From assembly GCF_003240585.1 (NCBI RefSeq), contig NZ_PCDP01000028.1:96549-160548 (forward strand): DNA of 64,000 nucleotides, written 5' to 3'. This document shows, piece by piece, positions 45,789 through 55,234 of this stretch. The position numbers and the translations under genes are program-made. The notes under the pieces were generated by a model that made no database searches, had not been told where the DNA came from, and was given only the letters and a program-made list of their open reading frames with translations. The stretch comes from Arminella tubonensis (lineage in GTDB: Bacteria; Pseudomonadota; Alphaproteobacteria; Rhizobiales; Rhizobiaceae). How positions within the stretch are numbered: the stretch's first letter is position 1; each line of letters begins with the position of its first letter.

Positions 45789-46412
45789 ATGATGAAACTC
45801 TATTTTCACCCACTGTCCGGCCACGCTCATCGGGCCAGGCTGTTCCTCTCCCTTATCGATGCCGATGCAGAGATTATTGAGGTCGATATGAGGGCCGGTG
45901 AGCACAAGGCGCCGGCTTTCCTTGCGCTCAATCCCTTCGGCCAGATCCCCGTTCTCGACGACGATGGCGTTATCATTACCGATTCCAATGCGATCCTGGT
46001 CTATCTGGCGAAGAAGTCAGCCGATAGGACATGGCTGCCGGAGGATGCGGCCGGTGCGGCGGCCGTGCAGCGCTGGCTTTCCGTTGCCGCCGGCGAAATT
46101 GCCTACGGTCCCTGCGCTGCCCGGCTGGTGACCGTTTTCGGCGCCAAGTTCGATGCGAACGAAGTCATCGCACGCGCCCATGCGATCCTGAAGCTGATCG
46201 ATGCACAGCTTGCTCGCCGCCAATGGATCGCCGCCGACCATCCGACGATCGCGGATGTTGCGCTCTACAGCTATATTGCACGGGCGCCCGAAGGAAATGT
46301 CGACCGCTATGCCTATCGTCATGTCAGCGCCTGGCTCGCCCGCGTCGAGGCCTTGCCTGGGTTTTTCCCGTTCCAGAAGACGCCGATCGGCATCCCCGAG
46401 GGGGGAAACTAA
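45789..46412 (+). CDS. Glutathione S-transferase family protein
   Basis: A 207-residue GST. CAGGAG precedes the ATG. The thioredoxin-fold part reads [22 protein letters not shown], with [27 protein letters not shown] as the glutathione site. The C-terminal helical domain has [20 protein letters not shown]. It is the first gene of a pair with the fused flavoprotein 58 bases downstream and divergent from a LysR gene. Likely part of a detoxification or electrophile-stress cassette. Confidence 0.9.
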   Translation: MMKLYFHPLSGHAHRARLFLSLIDADAEIIEVDMRAGEHKAPAFLALNPFGQIPVLDDDGVIITDSNAILVYLAKKSADRTWLPEDAAGAAAVQRWLSVAAGEIAYGPCAARLVTVFGAKFDANEVIARAHAILKLIDAQLARRQWIAADHPTIADVALYSYIARAPEGNVDRYAYRHVSAWLARVEALPGFFPFQKTPIGIPEGGN

Positions 46413-46470
46413 AAGGCCGGTCGCGCCGCATCACAACCGGCCGCGACCCGCCGTTCCAAAGGAGCAGATT

Positions 46471-48546
46471 ATGCCTAGCAGCGGAACGATGAGCCCATCA
46501 CCCTGGCATGCCGGGGAGCTGGCACTTCAGGAGAAGGTCGGCGTTACAAAGCGAATGGAGGAATTCGGTCGCCGCGGCATCCGTGATCACCTGATCGACC
46601 AGCACCGCGAATTCTATCCGCAACTGCCCTTCATCGCGATCGGCGCGGTGGACCTCGACGGTGACGTCTGGGCGACTCTTCGCGCCGGCCGTCCGGGTTT
46701 TTTGCATAGTCCCGACATTCACACGCTCACCGTGGATCTAGACCGCAAACCTGCCGATCCAGCCGACAGGGGGATGGAGGACGGAGACGCGGTTGCTATG
46801 CTCGGCATCGAGTTTCACACCCGCCGCCGCAACCGCTTGAATGGAACGATCCGGCGGTCCGAACCGGGCCGCTTCGATGTTGTCGTCGAACAATCCTATG
46901 GCAATTGCCCGCAATATATCCAGCTGCGCGACTTCAGCTTTGCGCGCGAGCCTCCGCTTGCGGCAGACCACGCCGCCCGTCATCTCGACCGGCTCGACGC
47001 GCGCGCCAGGGCGATGATCGAGGCGGCCGATACGTTCTTCGTCGCCTCCTATGTCGAGCGCGAGGATGGCCGCAGACAGGTCGATGTTTCGCATCGCGGC
47101 GGCAAGGCCGGCTTCGTGCGCATCGGTGAGGATGGCGTTCTGACCATTCCTGACTTCGCCGGAAATCTGTTCTTCAACACGCTCGGAAATTTTCTGGTCA
47201 ATCCGAGAGCGGGCTTGGTCTTTGCCGATTTCGAAGGCGGCGATCTGCTGCAGCTTTCCGGAAGGGCGCAAGTCATTCTAGATTCGCCCGAGATCGGCGC
47301 CTTCCAGGGTGCTGAACGGCTGTGGCGATTCGAGCCGCGCAGGATCATCTATCGCCCCAAGGTTCTGCCCCTGCGTTGGAACTTTCGAGCGGATGGCTGG
47401 TCGCCGAACGCCCTGATGACAGGAAATTGGCAGGATGCAGCAAGCAGGCTGAGAGCTTCCGAACTTGGCCGGGCGTGGCGTCCGTTCCGCGTCGCGCGGA
47501 TCGTCGACGAGAGCGCGGTCATTCGCTCGTTCCATCTTGAACCCGCCGACGGCGACGGGCTCAGGCCGCATCTGGCCGGGCAGCACCTGCCGATACGGCT
47601 TAAGCCAGACGGTGGGGAGAAGACTGTGGTCAGGACCTACACACTGTCGCTGGCCCCGTCGGACAATGCCTATCGCATCAGCGTCAAGCGCGAGGGCCAG
47701 GTCTCGCGACATCTGCACGATATGGTCAAGGTGGGCGATATCATCGAAGCCCGCGCGCCGGCAGGCGCGTTTACGATCGACGCGCTTGAGCCGCGCCCGG
47801 CTGTACTGTTGGCCGGGGGTGTCGGCATCACCCCGCTTCTCGCGATGCTGCGCCACATTGTTTACGAGGGACTTCGCAAACGCCGGATCCGTCCTACCTG
47901 GCTGATCTATTCTGCGCACGCCAAGGCCAATCGTGCCTTCGATCGCGAGATTGCCGAGCTTGTAGCCTCCGCCAAGGGCGCGGTGCGTTTGTTGCGGGTC
48001 CTGAGTGATCCGCACGGCGCGATCGACGGCGAAGACTATGATTGGGTCGGACGCATCGACAGCGCGCTACTGACATCGGTGCTGCCGTTCAATGATTATG
48101 ACTTCTATCTATGCGGACCGCCAAGCTTCGCGCAGTCCTTGTACGATGGGTTGCGCGGCCTGAATGTCATCGACGGGCATATTCATTCGGAAACCTTCGG
48201 TCCGGCGTCCCTGACGCGTACAAGAGACCGACCCGGCGAAGTCAAGCTCCTGCCTGCCGCTGCAAAAACGTCAGTGCCAGTTTATTTCGCGCGCTCCGCC
48301 AAGGAGGCACGCTGGGACCCGGGCGCGGGCTCTCTCCTCGAACTGGCCGAGTCCCGCGGCCTCTCGCCGGCGTTCAGCTGCCGGCTCGGCAATTGCGGAA
48401 CCTGCCACACGAAGGTTATCGCCGGCGCCGTCACCTATGACGAGGTGCCGGATGCTGCCGTTGAGGAAGACGAAGCCCTCATTTGCTGCGCCGTCCCGGC
48501 CGCGACACCGGCAGGACCCGGCGGTCGGCTCGAACTCGACCTCTGA
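46471..48546 (+). CDS. Three-part fusion: PNPOx-like FMN domain, ferredoxin reductase and 2Fe-2S ferredoxin
   Basis: A 691-residue soluble redox protein; AGGAG precedes the ATG. Residues about 1-320 are a pyridoxamine-phosphate-oxidase-like FMN split-barrel (IDQHREFYPQLPFIAIGAVDLDGDVWATLR, TFFVASYVEREDGRRQVDVSHRGG, LFFNTLGNFLVNPRAGLVF). Residues about 335-575 are an FAD/NAD(P)H ferredoxin-reductase module (TYTLSLAPSDNAYRISVKRE, VLLAGGVGITPLLAML, DYDFYLCGPPSF). The C-terminal ferredoxin has cysteines in FSCRLGNCGTCHTKV and LICCAVPA, the CX4CX2C...C pattern for a 2Fe-2S cluster. Electrons could run from NAD(P)H through FAD and iron-sulfur to FMN. Substrate unknown; the GST partner hints at detoxification. 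Confidence 0.87.
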   Translation: MPSSGTMSPSPWHAGELALQEKVGVTKRMEEFGRRGIRDHLIDQHREFYPQLPFIAIGAVDLDGDVWATLRAGRPGFLHSPDIHTLTVDLDRKPADPADRGMEDGDAVAMLGIEFHTRRRNRLNGTIRRSEPGRFDVVVEQSYGNCPQYIQLRDFSFAREPPLAADHAARHLDRLDARARAMIEAADTFFVASYVEREDGRRQVDVSHRGGKAGFVRIGEDGVLTIPDFAGNLFFNTLGNFLVNPRAGLVFADFEGGDLLQLSGRAQVILDSPEIGAFQGAERLWRFEPRRIIYRPKVLPLRWNFRADGWSPNALMTGNWQDAASRLRASELGRAWRPFRVARIVDESAVIRSFHLEPADGDGLRPHLAGQHLPIRLKPDGGEKTVVRTYTLSLAPSDNAYRISVKREGQVSRHLHDMVKVGDIIEARAPAGAFTIDALEPRPAVLLAGGVGITPLLAMLRHIVYEGLRKRRIRPTWLIYSAHAKANRAFDREIAELVASAKGAVRLLRVLSDPHGAIDGEDYDWVGRIDSALLTSVLPFNDYDFYLCGPPSFAQSLYDGLRGLNVIDGHIHSETFGPASLTRTRDRPGEVKLLPAAAKTSVPVYFARSAKEARWDPGAGSLLELAESRGLSPAFSCRLGNCGTCHTKVIAGAVTYDEVPDAAVEEDEALICCAVPAATPAGPGGRLELDL

Positions 48547-48594
48547 CATGAATGTATCGACGTAGGATCGGCAACAAGCTCTGGTGTCAGAACT

Positions 48595-49293
48595 CTACCC
48601 AAGCCATGTGCCGTAATCCGATACGAGCAGATGGACAGGCTCCTCATCCTCTTCGATGCCGGAAAATCTGGAGACTGCAGGGTCTTCGAAATAGTTGTCG
48701 GTCTTGTCGTCGTTGACCGTCGAGACCTCGGCAACGAAGACGTCTCCGCCTTCCGCCCAGAAACCATGCCAGTCGCCGGGCAACAACGTCACGCTCTCTC
48801 CCGGAGCCAAACGAAGTTTTTCGCCCGGACCCAGGTTGCGCAGGATTCCGTCGCAGGCGACGGTCGTTCCCTTTTCGCGATCGCAATGGCCGTCGGTGTC
48901 ACCGAAGAGCTCAAGCACCAGCGTACCCCCACCGCGGTTGATGATGTCTTCTGCCTTGAAGACGTGCTTGTGCATCGGCGTCAGCTGGTCCTTTCGCGAG
49001 ATCATCGCCTTTTCGGCGTAGAGCATACCGCGCCCCTGTTTCAGGTCCTCAAGACGGCCGTTTCGCGTGGTGAACAGGAAGAGACCCGTCTTGTCGAAAT
49101 CGCCGAGGCCAAAATCGGTGATATCCCATCCAAGACCCGAAGCGGTGATATGTCCGAGTTCATCCTTGCGCGCTTTCATCTCGCCAGGGGACATCCGCGC
49201 AAATGGCGGCAGGATATAACCGTGCGAACGCATGAACGCTTCGCTCTCCCGGATGATTCGGTTGATGTCGCTGCGCTTCATTTGCATAGCCAT
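48595..49293 (-). CDS. D-lyxose/D-mannose-type sugar isomerase (cupin)
   Basis: A 232-residue cupin-fold isomerase of the D-lyxose ketol-isomerase family. The metal site is visible as QLTPMHKHVFKAEDI (two histidines), the glutamate in LVLELFGD, and a late histidine in LLPGDWHGFWAEGG. The start at 49293 has GGGAGAAGG upstream. Aldose-ketose isomerisation of lyxose or mannose-like sugars is the family reaction; here it is the last gene after a GntR regulator and an SDR, next to uxuA, so it probably serves a hexuronate or pentose route. Confidence 0.82.
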   Translation of the reverse strand: MAMQMKRSDINRIIRESEAFMRSHGYILPPFARMSPGEMKARKDELGHITASGLGWDITDFGLGDFDKTGLFLFTTRNGRLEDLKQGRGMLYAEKAMISRKDQLTPMHKHVFKAEDIINRGGGTLVLELFGDTDGHCDREKGTTVACDGILRNLGPGEKLRLAPGESVTLLPGDWHGFWAEGGDVFVAEVSTVNDDKTDNYFEDPAVSRFSGIEEDEEPVHLLVSDYGTWLG

Positions 49294-49317
49294 CGCCTTC
49301 TCCCTGTATTCAAATCT

Positions 49318-50103
49318 TCAGCGCACACCGATGCCAGCGGTCAGGCCGCCGTCGATGCGATGGTCGGAGCCGGTTATAAACCCCGCCTTGTCGGAGGCGA
49401 GGAAGCCCGCAAGCGCGGCCACCTCCTCGGGCTCGCCGATGCGGCCAAGCGGATGGGCTTCGCCGAACCTGCGGAAGACATCATCGATATTGGCGTCCGG
49501 TCCTTCGAAGGTCCTCGCGGCCAGTTCGAGGATCGGCGTGCGGACCGAACCGGGACTGATCGAAACGACGCGAATGCGGTCCGGTGCGAAATCGATGGCC
49601 ATGGCGCGGGTCAGTGCGTGGATCGCGCCCTTCGATGCGACATAGGCAGAAACGCCGGCCTGGCAGGCATGGCCCTGTACGCTTGAGATATTGACAATCG
49701 CGCCGCCGCCGCGCTTGCGCATTTCCGGCACGCCGAATTCCGCCGTCAGATGGATCGAGCCGACATTGACGGCCATGCAGCGCAGAAATAGGTCGAACGG
49801 CGTATTGGTGGCATTGCCATAGGGATGGATCGCGGCCGAATTGACGATGACGTCGATGCCGCCGAAACGCGATGCGGCCTCGCCCATCGCAGCGCGGACG
49901 TTCTCTGGCACTGATACATCCGCCTGCATCACCACCAGGGACAGATTCTCGGTCGTAGCCAGTCTGGCCAGTTCCTCATTGGCGGCAGCGTCGATACCGA
50001 GCGAGGCCACGGAGGCCCCTTCACGGGCGAGATGCAACGCCACTGCCCGGCCGATCCCCGTCGTTCCGGTGACAACGGCCACCTTATTGTCGAACTCCCC
50101 CAT
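49318..50103 (-). CDS. SDR family oxidoreductase
   Basis: A 261-residue short-chain dehydrogenase. The cofactor motif reads VVTGTTGIGRAVALHL (TGxxxGIG, with one residue fewer than usual between the glycines). NSAAIHP replaces the classic NNAG. The catalytic tetrad is in NISSVQGHACQAGVSAYVASKGA (S, Y, K). The C-terminal ITGSDHRIDGGLTAG is typical. The ATG overlaps the GntR stop by one base (TGATG), implying coupled translation. Sugar or sugar-acid oxidation in the uronate cassette is inferred. Confidence 0.88.
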   Translation of the reverse strand: MGEFDNKVAVVTGTTGIGRAVALHLAREGASVASLGIDAAANEELARLATTENLSLVVMQADVSVPENVRAAMGEAASRFGGIDVIVNSAAIHPYGNATNTPFDLFLRCMAVNVGSIHLTAEFGVPEMRKRGGGAIVNISSVQGHACQAGVSAYVASKGAIHALTRAMAIDFAPDRIRVVSISPGSVRTPILELAARTFEGPDANIDDVFRRFGEAHPLGRIGEPEEVAALAGFLASDKAGFITGSDHRIDGGLTAGIGVR

Positions 50104-50831
50104 CACTCGCTTTCCCCGTTGTACTTGCTGCTTTCAGGCGGCGCCGACTTTGATGCATTCGGAATGAATTTAAGACCGGCGTCGAGATGGCGGTCCATAT
50201 GATAGGCAAAGGCGATCCGATCGCGGGCGCGCAAAGCCTGCACGATGTCGTTATGCTCGATCGCCACTGTCTGAAGCGTGAGACGCTGGGATTTGCCTGC
50301 CATCATAAGGCGCTGGATCACCGGCTTGAGCATGCCATAGGTTTCCGACAACGTTCGGTTCCCGGCCGCATCGACGAGCATCTTGTGAAACTGAAAATCG
50401 AGCTCGGAAGCCCGTTCCGGGCTTTCCGCGGCGAGGATGGCATCGTTGACCAGCTCCATGTCAGCGAACATCTCCTCAGTGGCTCGATCGGCTAAGAGAT
50501 CATAGAGGTTCATTTCCGTCAGCCGGCGATAGCCCTGGATGTCACGAAAGGCGTCGACCGAAATCTCCATGGCAAAGGAGAACAGATCGCGCATGGCGTT
50601 CTCGTGCTGGCCCGTTAGTACCGCACCGACCTTCTGGCGCGATTCTGCTACGCCGTAAGCCTTCAGCGTTCGGAATGCCTCGCGAACCGTGTTGCGGCTC
50701 GAATCGAACATCACAGCCAGTTCTGCTTCGCTCGGCAGGACGTCGCCGATGCCCATGCCCCGCTCGCGGATCAGCGTCCGTATCTGCCGAACGACGTCAT
50801 CGACAGCTGAAGCCTTATTGCCGTCCTCCAT
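50103..50831 (-). CDS. FadR-subfamily GntR regulator of the uronate cassette
   Basis: A 242-residue regulator. The winged helix (about residues 8-75) reads VVRQIRTLIRERGMGIGDVLPSEAELAVMFDSSRNTVREAFRTLKAYGV. The FCD domain has ELDFQFHKMLVDAAGN and VAIEHNDIVQALRARDR with metal-type histidines. It is divergent from uxuA; the intergenic region holds two inverted sites with GTCCAAC, which fits the FadR-family core GT-N3-AC. It probably represses uxuA and its own operon until an aldonate or uronate binds. Confidence 0.88.
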   Translation of the reverse strand: MEDGNKASAVDDVVRQIRTLIRERGMGIGDVLPSEAELAVMFDSSRNTVREAFRTLKAYGVAESRQKVGAVLTGQHENAMRDLFSFAMEISVDAFRDIQGYRRLTEMNLYDLLADRATEEMFADMELVNDAILAAESPERASELDFQFHKMLVDAAGNRTLSETYGMLKPVIQRLMMAGKSQRLTLQTVAIEHNDIVQALRARDRIAFAYHMDRHLDAGLKFIPNASKSAPPESSKYNGESE

Positions 50832-50890
50832 CGAAATTCCGTCCCTTGCTTCAGCGCCGCGGTCGCGGCGCTCCTGATCCAAGACTTAAT

Positions 50891-50963
50891 ATGTTGGACT
50901 TAATTTGGCAATATTCGTCGTGGCCTTGCATTTCCGAGTTCCTTGCGCTTAATTGTCCAACAT
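50891..50963. promoter_or_regulatory. Two inverted GntR operators between gntR and uxuA
   Basis: ATGTTGGAC (50891-50899) and its exact reverse complement GTCCAACAT (50955-50963) lie 55 bases apart, one near each divergent promoter. Each contains GTCCAAC, matching GT-N3-AC of FadR-type regulators. A further ATGTTGGA overlaps the uxuA start codon at 50985. Confidence 0.6.
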
Positions 50964-50984
50964 TATCCTTTAGGAGTTTACAAT

Positions 50985-52172
50985 ATGTTGGAAAGCTGGC
51001 GTTGGTTTGGACCTGAAGATCCCGTCACCCTTTCGCATGCGCGACAAGCCGGCGCCCACGGCGTGGTAACCGCACTTCATCACATTTACGACGGACGCGT
51101 ATGGACGCCGGATGACATTTCCGAACGTATGGCGCTCGTCAAGAAGGCGGGCATGGTATGGTCCGTCTGCGAATCCATTCCGGTCAACTCGGCAATCAAG
51201 CTGCGCGGCGAAAACTGGCAGCGCTTCGTCGACGCCTGGAAGCAGAGCCTCGCCAATCTCGGCGAGGGCGGCGTCCCGGTCGTCTGTTACAATTTTATGC
51301 CCGTTGTCGACTGGACACGCACCAACCTGCTCTATCCGACCGAAGCCGGTGGCTTTGCGCTGCGCTTTGATATGATCGATTTTGCTGCCTATGACCTATT
51401 CGTGCTGAAACGTCGTGCGGCGGAAGACAGTTATGATCCGGCAATCATCGAAGCGGCTCGCAAGCGGCTCGCCGACATGAACGAAGAACAGATACTGACG
51501 CTCGAGAAGAACATCATCGCTGGCCTTCCGGGCGGCGAGGACAGCCATACAAGGGAAACGATCCGCGGTCACATCGCCGCCTTCGACGAACTTTCCGACG
51601 ACGATATGCGAACAAATCTGGTCGACTTCCTGAAGGAAGTGGTTCCGGTTGCCGTGGAAAACGGCGTGCGGCTCGCCATCCACCCCGACGACCCACCGTT
51701 TTCCCTCTTCGGTCTGCCGCGGGTGGTTTCGCAGGTGAAGGATATCGAAACCATCCTGGCCGCCGTCAGCGATCGCGCCAACGGCATCACACTCTGCGCG
51801 GGCTCCTACGGATCACGACATGGCAACGACGTCGTTGCGATGGCGGAGCGGTTCGCCGAGCGCATCCATTTCGCTCATCTGCGCAACGTGACCAAATATC
51901 CCGATGGTTCCTTCATGGAGTCCGACCACCTGGCAGGCGACGTCAACATGGTGTCGCTGATCTCTGTGCTTCGGAGAGAAGAGCGGCGCCGGGTTGCCGA
52001 GGGGCGGCCGGACAGCGTCATTCCGATGCGGCCGGATCACGGGCACCTGCTGATCGACGACCAGACCAAAAACGTCAATCCCGGCTATTCCTGCATCGGC
52101 CGCCTCAAGGGATTGGCGGAACTGAGGGGCGTTATCAGGGCGGTCGATCAGGCGCAGACGCAAACTCTGTAA
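50985..52172 (+). CDS. uxuA: Mannonate dehydratase
   Basis: A 395-residue enzyme converting D-mannonate to 2-keto-3-deoxy-D-gluconate in hexuronate catabolism. The start MLESWRWFGPEDPVTLSHARQAGAHGVVTALHHI is typical of UxuA; TAGGAG is 8 bases upstream. Metal-binding and active-site regions are visible: RLAIHPDDPPFSLFGLPRVV, TLCAGSYGSRHGNDV, RIHFAHLRNVTK and MRPDHGHLLIDD. It is followed by a frameshifted SDR gene that may have been the mannonate oxidoreductase partner. Confidence 0.93.
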   Translation: MLESWRWFGPEDPVTLSHARQAGAHGVVTALHHIYDGRVWTPDDISERMALVKKAGMVWSVCESIPVNSAIKLRGENWQRFVDAWKQSLANLGEGGVPVVCYNFMPVVDWTRTNLLYPTEAGGFALRFDMIDFAAYDLFVLKRRAAEDSYDPAIIEAARKRLADMNEEQILTLEKNIIAGLPGGEDSHTRETIRGHIAAFDELSDDDMRTNLVDFLKEVVPVAVENGVRLAIHPDDPPFSLFGLPRVVSQVKDIETILAAVSDRANGITLCAGSYGSRHGNDVVAMAERFAERIHFAHLRNVTKYPDGSFMESDHLAGDVNMVSLISVLRREERRRVAEGRPDSVIPMRPDHGHLLIDDQTKNVNPGYSCIGRLKGLAELRGVIRAVDQAQTQTL

Positions 52173-52234
52173 TAATCCCCGCGACATCCTCCGGCGCCGC
52201 TTTGACACTGGGAACACAATCGTTGGAGGACGAT

Positions 52235-53075
52235 ATGGGAGAGAGCCTAAGCGGCAAGGTCGCGCTGGTCGCCGGTGCCAGTTCCTGCATCGGTCGGGCC
52301 TTGGCAAAGCTGCTAGCACGCGATGGCGCGATCGTCGTTCTTGCCGCTCGGTCGGCGGAGAGACTGAAGATCCTCGCGGCCGAACTCGGCAAAGACCGAG
52401 CTAGCATCGTTGCCGTCGACCTGGCGAGGGCCGGCGACACCGACAGGATGATTGCCGAGACGCTGGAGCGTCACGGCCGCATCGATATTCTTCTGCCCAA
52501 TGCGGGGATCTATATACCGGGCGAGTCATTGAAAGACCCATCCGACTGGGACCAGATGATATCGCTCAACGTCAAACAGCGTATTCCGCGCTGTGCGCGC
52601 CGTCCTGCCGGGCATGTTCGCGCGCGGTCACGAAGACATCACCGTCACCTCGTCCATTTCTGGCCACCAGGCCCTGCACTGGGAGCCGGTCTACAGCTCG
52701 ACGAAGCACGCAGTTCAGTCCTTCGTTCACGGTGTCCGCCGCCATGGCGTCAGGGTCGGCGAGATTTCGCGCGGCGTCTTTGTCAACAAGCTCTGGGGTT
52801 ACCACGATCACGCCTCGATCGATGCCAAGGTGGCGACATGGGAAGGAATTCGATCCGAGGATGTTGCCGATGCGGTGCGCTTTATGCTGACTCGCCCGCC
52901 TAATGTCACCATCCGCGACCTCGTCATCCTTTCGCAGAACCAGCATATCTGGGCCGTCTGGCTCCCCCAAAATGAAGCGAAATTCATGGACGAATTCGAT
53001 TATGGCGGAAGGGCTGTGGGCTGCGTTCCGACCCTGGAATACAAGGCCCGGACCACCCGGGGTCAGGGCCGATGA
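52235..53075 (+). pseudogene. SDR oxidoreductase gene broken by a single-base frameshift
   Basis: The first frame starts at 52235 after GGAGGA with a Rossmann motif VALVAGASSCIGRALAKLLA (cysteine where a glycine is usual) and continues to DQMISLNV. The second frame (about 52593-53075) carries the catalytic SSISGHQALHWEPVYSSTKHA and the C-terminal SDR region, ending NEAKFMDEFDYGG. Removing one A from GTCAAACAGC near 52574 gives NSVFRAVRAVLPGM and one frame of 279 residues. It would be the uxuA-linked sugar-acid dehydrogenase. Real decay or a homopolymer error. Confidence 0.85.
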
Positions 53076-53110
53076 AAAACGCGGCCGCCAGCGGTCTCAA
53101 GCAATCACCA

Positions 53111-54157
53111 CTAGTCCTTTGGAACCTCGCGCCGGAGCGGTTGCAGGATTTGCAGTTGATCGGCAGCTACTCCCGCAATCCGGCGCATCAGAAGGTTGCC
53201 CATCGATTCGCCGGCGGCTGCCAGATCTTCATAGATCGTCTCGACGCCCGGCGAAATTTCGCTGAGAAGGCGCGAGGTCTGCTTTGCGACGATATCGAAC
53301 TGCCTCCCCAGCACCATGCCGCGCTCGTTGAGCCCGGCAATCGTCGCCAGAGCCGATATTTCGCCCGAGCAGACAAATGCGTCCGGACCATCGGGCTGAC
53401 CCATGCGTATCTTCACGAATTCGCGAATTTCGCCGGCCGAGCTGTCAAGTGTTATCGAATCGGGAATTTCATGCGCGACGCCGGCCTCGCGAACCGCTTT
53501 CATGAAACCATGCAGCAGGTGCTGGCCGAACATCAGTCGCTTGGGCGGCAGAATGATCATCACCTTTTGCCGGCCCTTGGCGATCAGCCGTTGCGTCGCC
53601 TCGTAGGCGAATCCGCAATCGTCAAAATCAACGAAGGCATGCGCTGTCGAAAATTCAGTGCGTCCATAGGTTACGAAGGGAAAGTCCTTTTCCAGCAAGA
53701 GCCGTACGCGCGGATCGAACGGCTCCGTGCGCGTAAAGATGATCCCGTCGGCGAGACGGTTGCGCAGAATGAAATTTACGGCATCGACCGGAGATTCGCG
53801 GAAATTCGGCGTGACGATGACATGGTACGGCGTGCCGCTCAGAGCGACCGTCAAACCGCGCAACATCGACGTGCCGAAGCCGAGGATCTCCTCGTGCGAA
53901 TCCATCAGGAGGCTGATGACGTTCGTGCGGCCGGTTCGAAGCCGCAGGGCGGCGCGATCGGGCAGATAGCCGACTTCATCAGCGATCTTGCGGACACGAT
54001 CGCGTGTATCCTGCGAAATCTGCGGCGCATCGGCCAAGGCGCGCGATACAGTCGACACGCCGAGCCCCGCCAGCTCCGCGATCGTGCGCAGGGTCGGCTT
54101 GCCGACCGCGGCAATTTCCGCTGCTCTCTCAGCACTCGGCAGTTGGCGCATTGCCAC
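53111..54157 (-). CDS. LacI family transcriptional regulator
   Basis: A 348-residue repressor. The N-terminal LacI helix-turn-helix with hinge reads PTLRTIAELAGLGVSTVSRALADAPQISQDTRDRVRKIADEVGYLPDRAALRLRTGRTNVI. The periplasmic-binding-like effector domain follows with LADGIIFTRTEPFDPRV and PDAFVCSGEISALATIAGL. The GTG at 54157 is favoured by AAGGAG 6-7 bases upstream; ATG at 54151 is the alternative. It is convergent with the uxuA-SDR unit. A sugar or uronate ligand is likely; its target is not clear. Confidence 0.9.
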   Translation of the reverse strand: MAMRQLPSAERAAEIAAVGKPTLRTIAELAGLGVSTVSRALADAPQISQDTRDRVRKIADEVGYLPDRAALRLRTGRTNVISLLMDSHEEILGFGTSMLRGLTVALSGTPYHVIVTPNFRESPVDAVNFILRNRLADGIIFTRTEPFDPRVRLLLEKDFPFVTYGRTEFSTAHAFVDFDDCGFAYEATQRLIAKGRQKVMIILPPKRLMFGQHLLHGFMKAVREAGVAHEIPDSITLDSSAGEIREFVKIRMGQPDGPDAFVCSGEISALATIAGLNERGMVLGRQFDIVAKQTSRLLSEISPGVETIYEDLAAAGESMGNLLMRRIAGVAADQLQILQPLRREVPKD

Positions 54158-54499
54158 GGAGGTCTCCTTGAGACAAGTATTAATCGGCGAATGAAAGGAA
54201 GCAATCGTTTTAAATTTTGGACTGCTCAGTGAGCTGGTCCGGCTACGAGAATGTTTTACCTCAGTGTTTCCAGGTACTTATTAATTCCTCCTTTACTCTG
54301 CATTCTCGCGTGACAGGCCATAGAAGTACAACGTTTTAAAAAGTAGCGAAGTTTTCGCGATCGACGAGCTGCAAAACTCTACCTGACGCCGGCTCAAACG
54401 GGAAAACGTCATACGCCCGTGAGGTCCGACAGATGAAGGCCGATTTTCCGCGAACGATTTCACTGAACAGCTCCCTTTGCCAGATCGATTTCAACATCG
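54158..54499. other. AT-richer intergenic region upstream of lacI
   Basis: No gene was seen. Two similar stretches, ATCGTTTTAAA near 54204-54214 and AACGTTTTAAAA near 54330-54341, could be half-operators for the LacI protein, whose family favours a central CG, but the symmetry is poor. The right end may contain the lost terminal repeat of the transposon remnant; none was recognised. Confidence 0.3.
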
Positions 54500-55228
54500 A
54501 ACGCCAACGTCAACTCGCGCGATCGCTGGAGAGACGTGGTCAACGGTGAGCCGCGCGTGGCGCGTGAACGGGACAAGATTCTCGATGGCGGTGGTCCGAG
54601 GCAGGCCGCCGTCGCGCGCGCGGTAACCGGATTGCGGCTCACGACCGGACAAATCTACAATCTCCTCGCCCGTTATCCCACCGAGCGGACTATGACGGCT
54701 TTGCTGCCTCGCATTACCGTCAGCCGACGCAAAAGGCTGCCGACCAAAGTCGAGGGCATCATCTGCGCGACGTTGCGCGAACAATGGCTGACGCTTGAGG
54801 CGCTTTCCCTTGCTCCCATCGTCGCTGAGATCCGCGCTCGGCGCGCGACCGGCTCGGAAAGCTGGAGGTGCTATACGATCCCCGCTACATCAGTCATGTC
54901 TATATCCGCGACACCGCGACGAGACTGTTCCAACCTGTCGAGCGACGCGACGGCCGGCTGACGCCACTGACCCTGCGGGAACACGAGGCCGAGGAGCGCG
55001 CACCGGCGCGCAATGATCCAGCGCTCGAGCATCGAGAAGGTGGCGTTTCGCCGTGAGATCGCAGCCATTGCCGAGGCCACGAAGCCTTCCAAGCGCCGGC
55101 TGCGCGACGCCGTGCGCAGTGCACATGCTGCCGCAGCACAGAAGCCTTTTGCAGTCATCGCGCAAGCGCCCGCTCCCGCAGAGCATCCGGTTCGTCGGAA
55201 GAACCGGCCGCCGGTGGAGGACTGGTAA
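54500..55228 (+). pseudogene. tniA: TniA/Mu-type transposase remnant, DDE core deleted
   Basis: The N-terminal part (54536 to about 54850) has an integrase DNA-binding pattern AVTGLRLTTGQIYNLLARYP then TALLPRITVSRRKRLPTKVE. It passes, with a frame change near 54850, directly to LGKLEVLYDPRYISHVYIRD and LTLREHEAEERA, which belong to the C-terminal Mu domain. The roughly 250-residue DDE catalytic region between is absent. A second frame change near 55000 leads to MIQRSSIEKVAFRREIAAIA. It is inactive. Confidence 0.75.
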
Positions 55229-55234
55229 CAGAGC

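Noticed and set aside
53072..54232. Plus-strand open frame of 386 codons starting at the end of the SDR gene
   Set aside because: It lies opposite a convincing LacI repressor; no protein-like composition on the plus strand.
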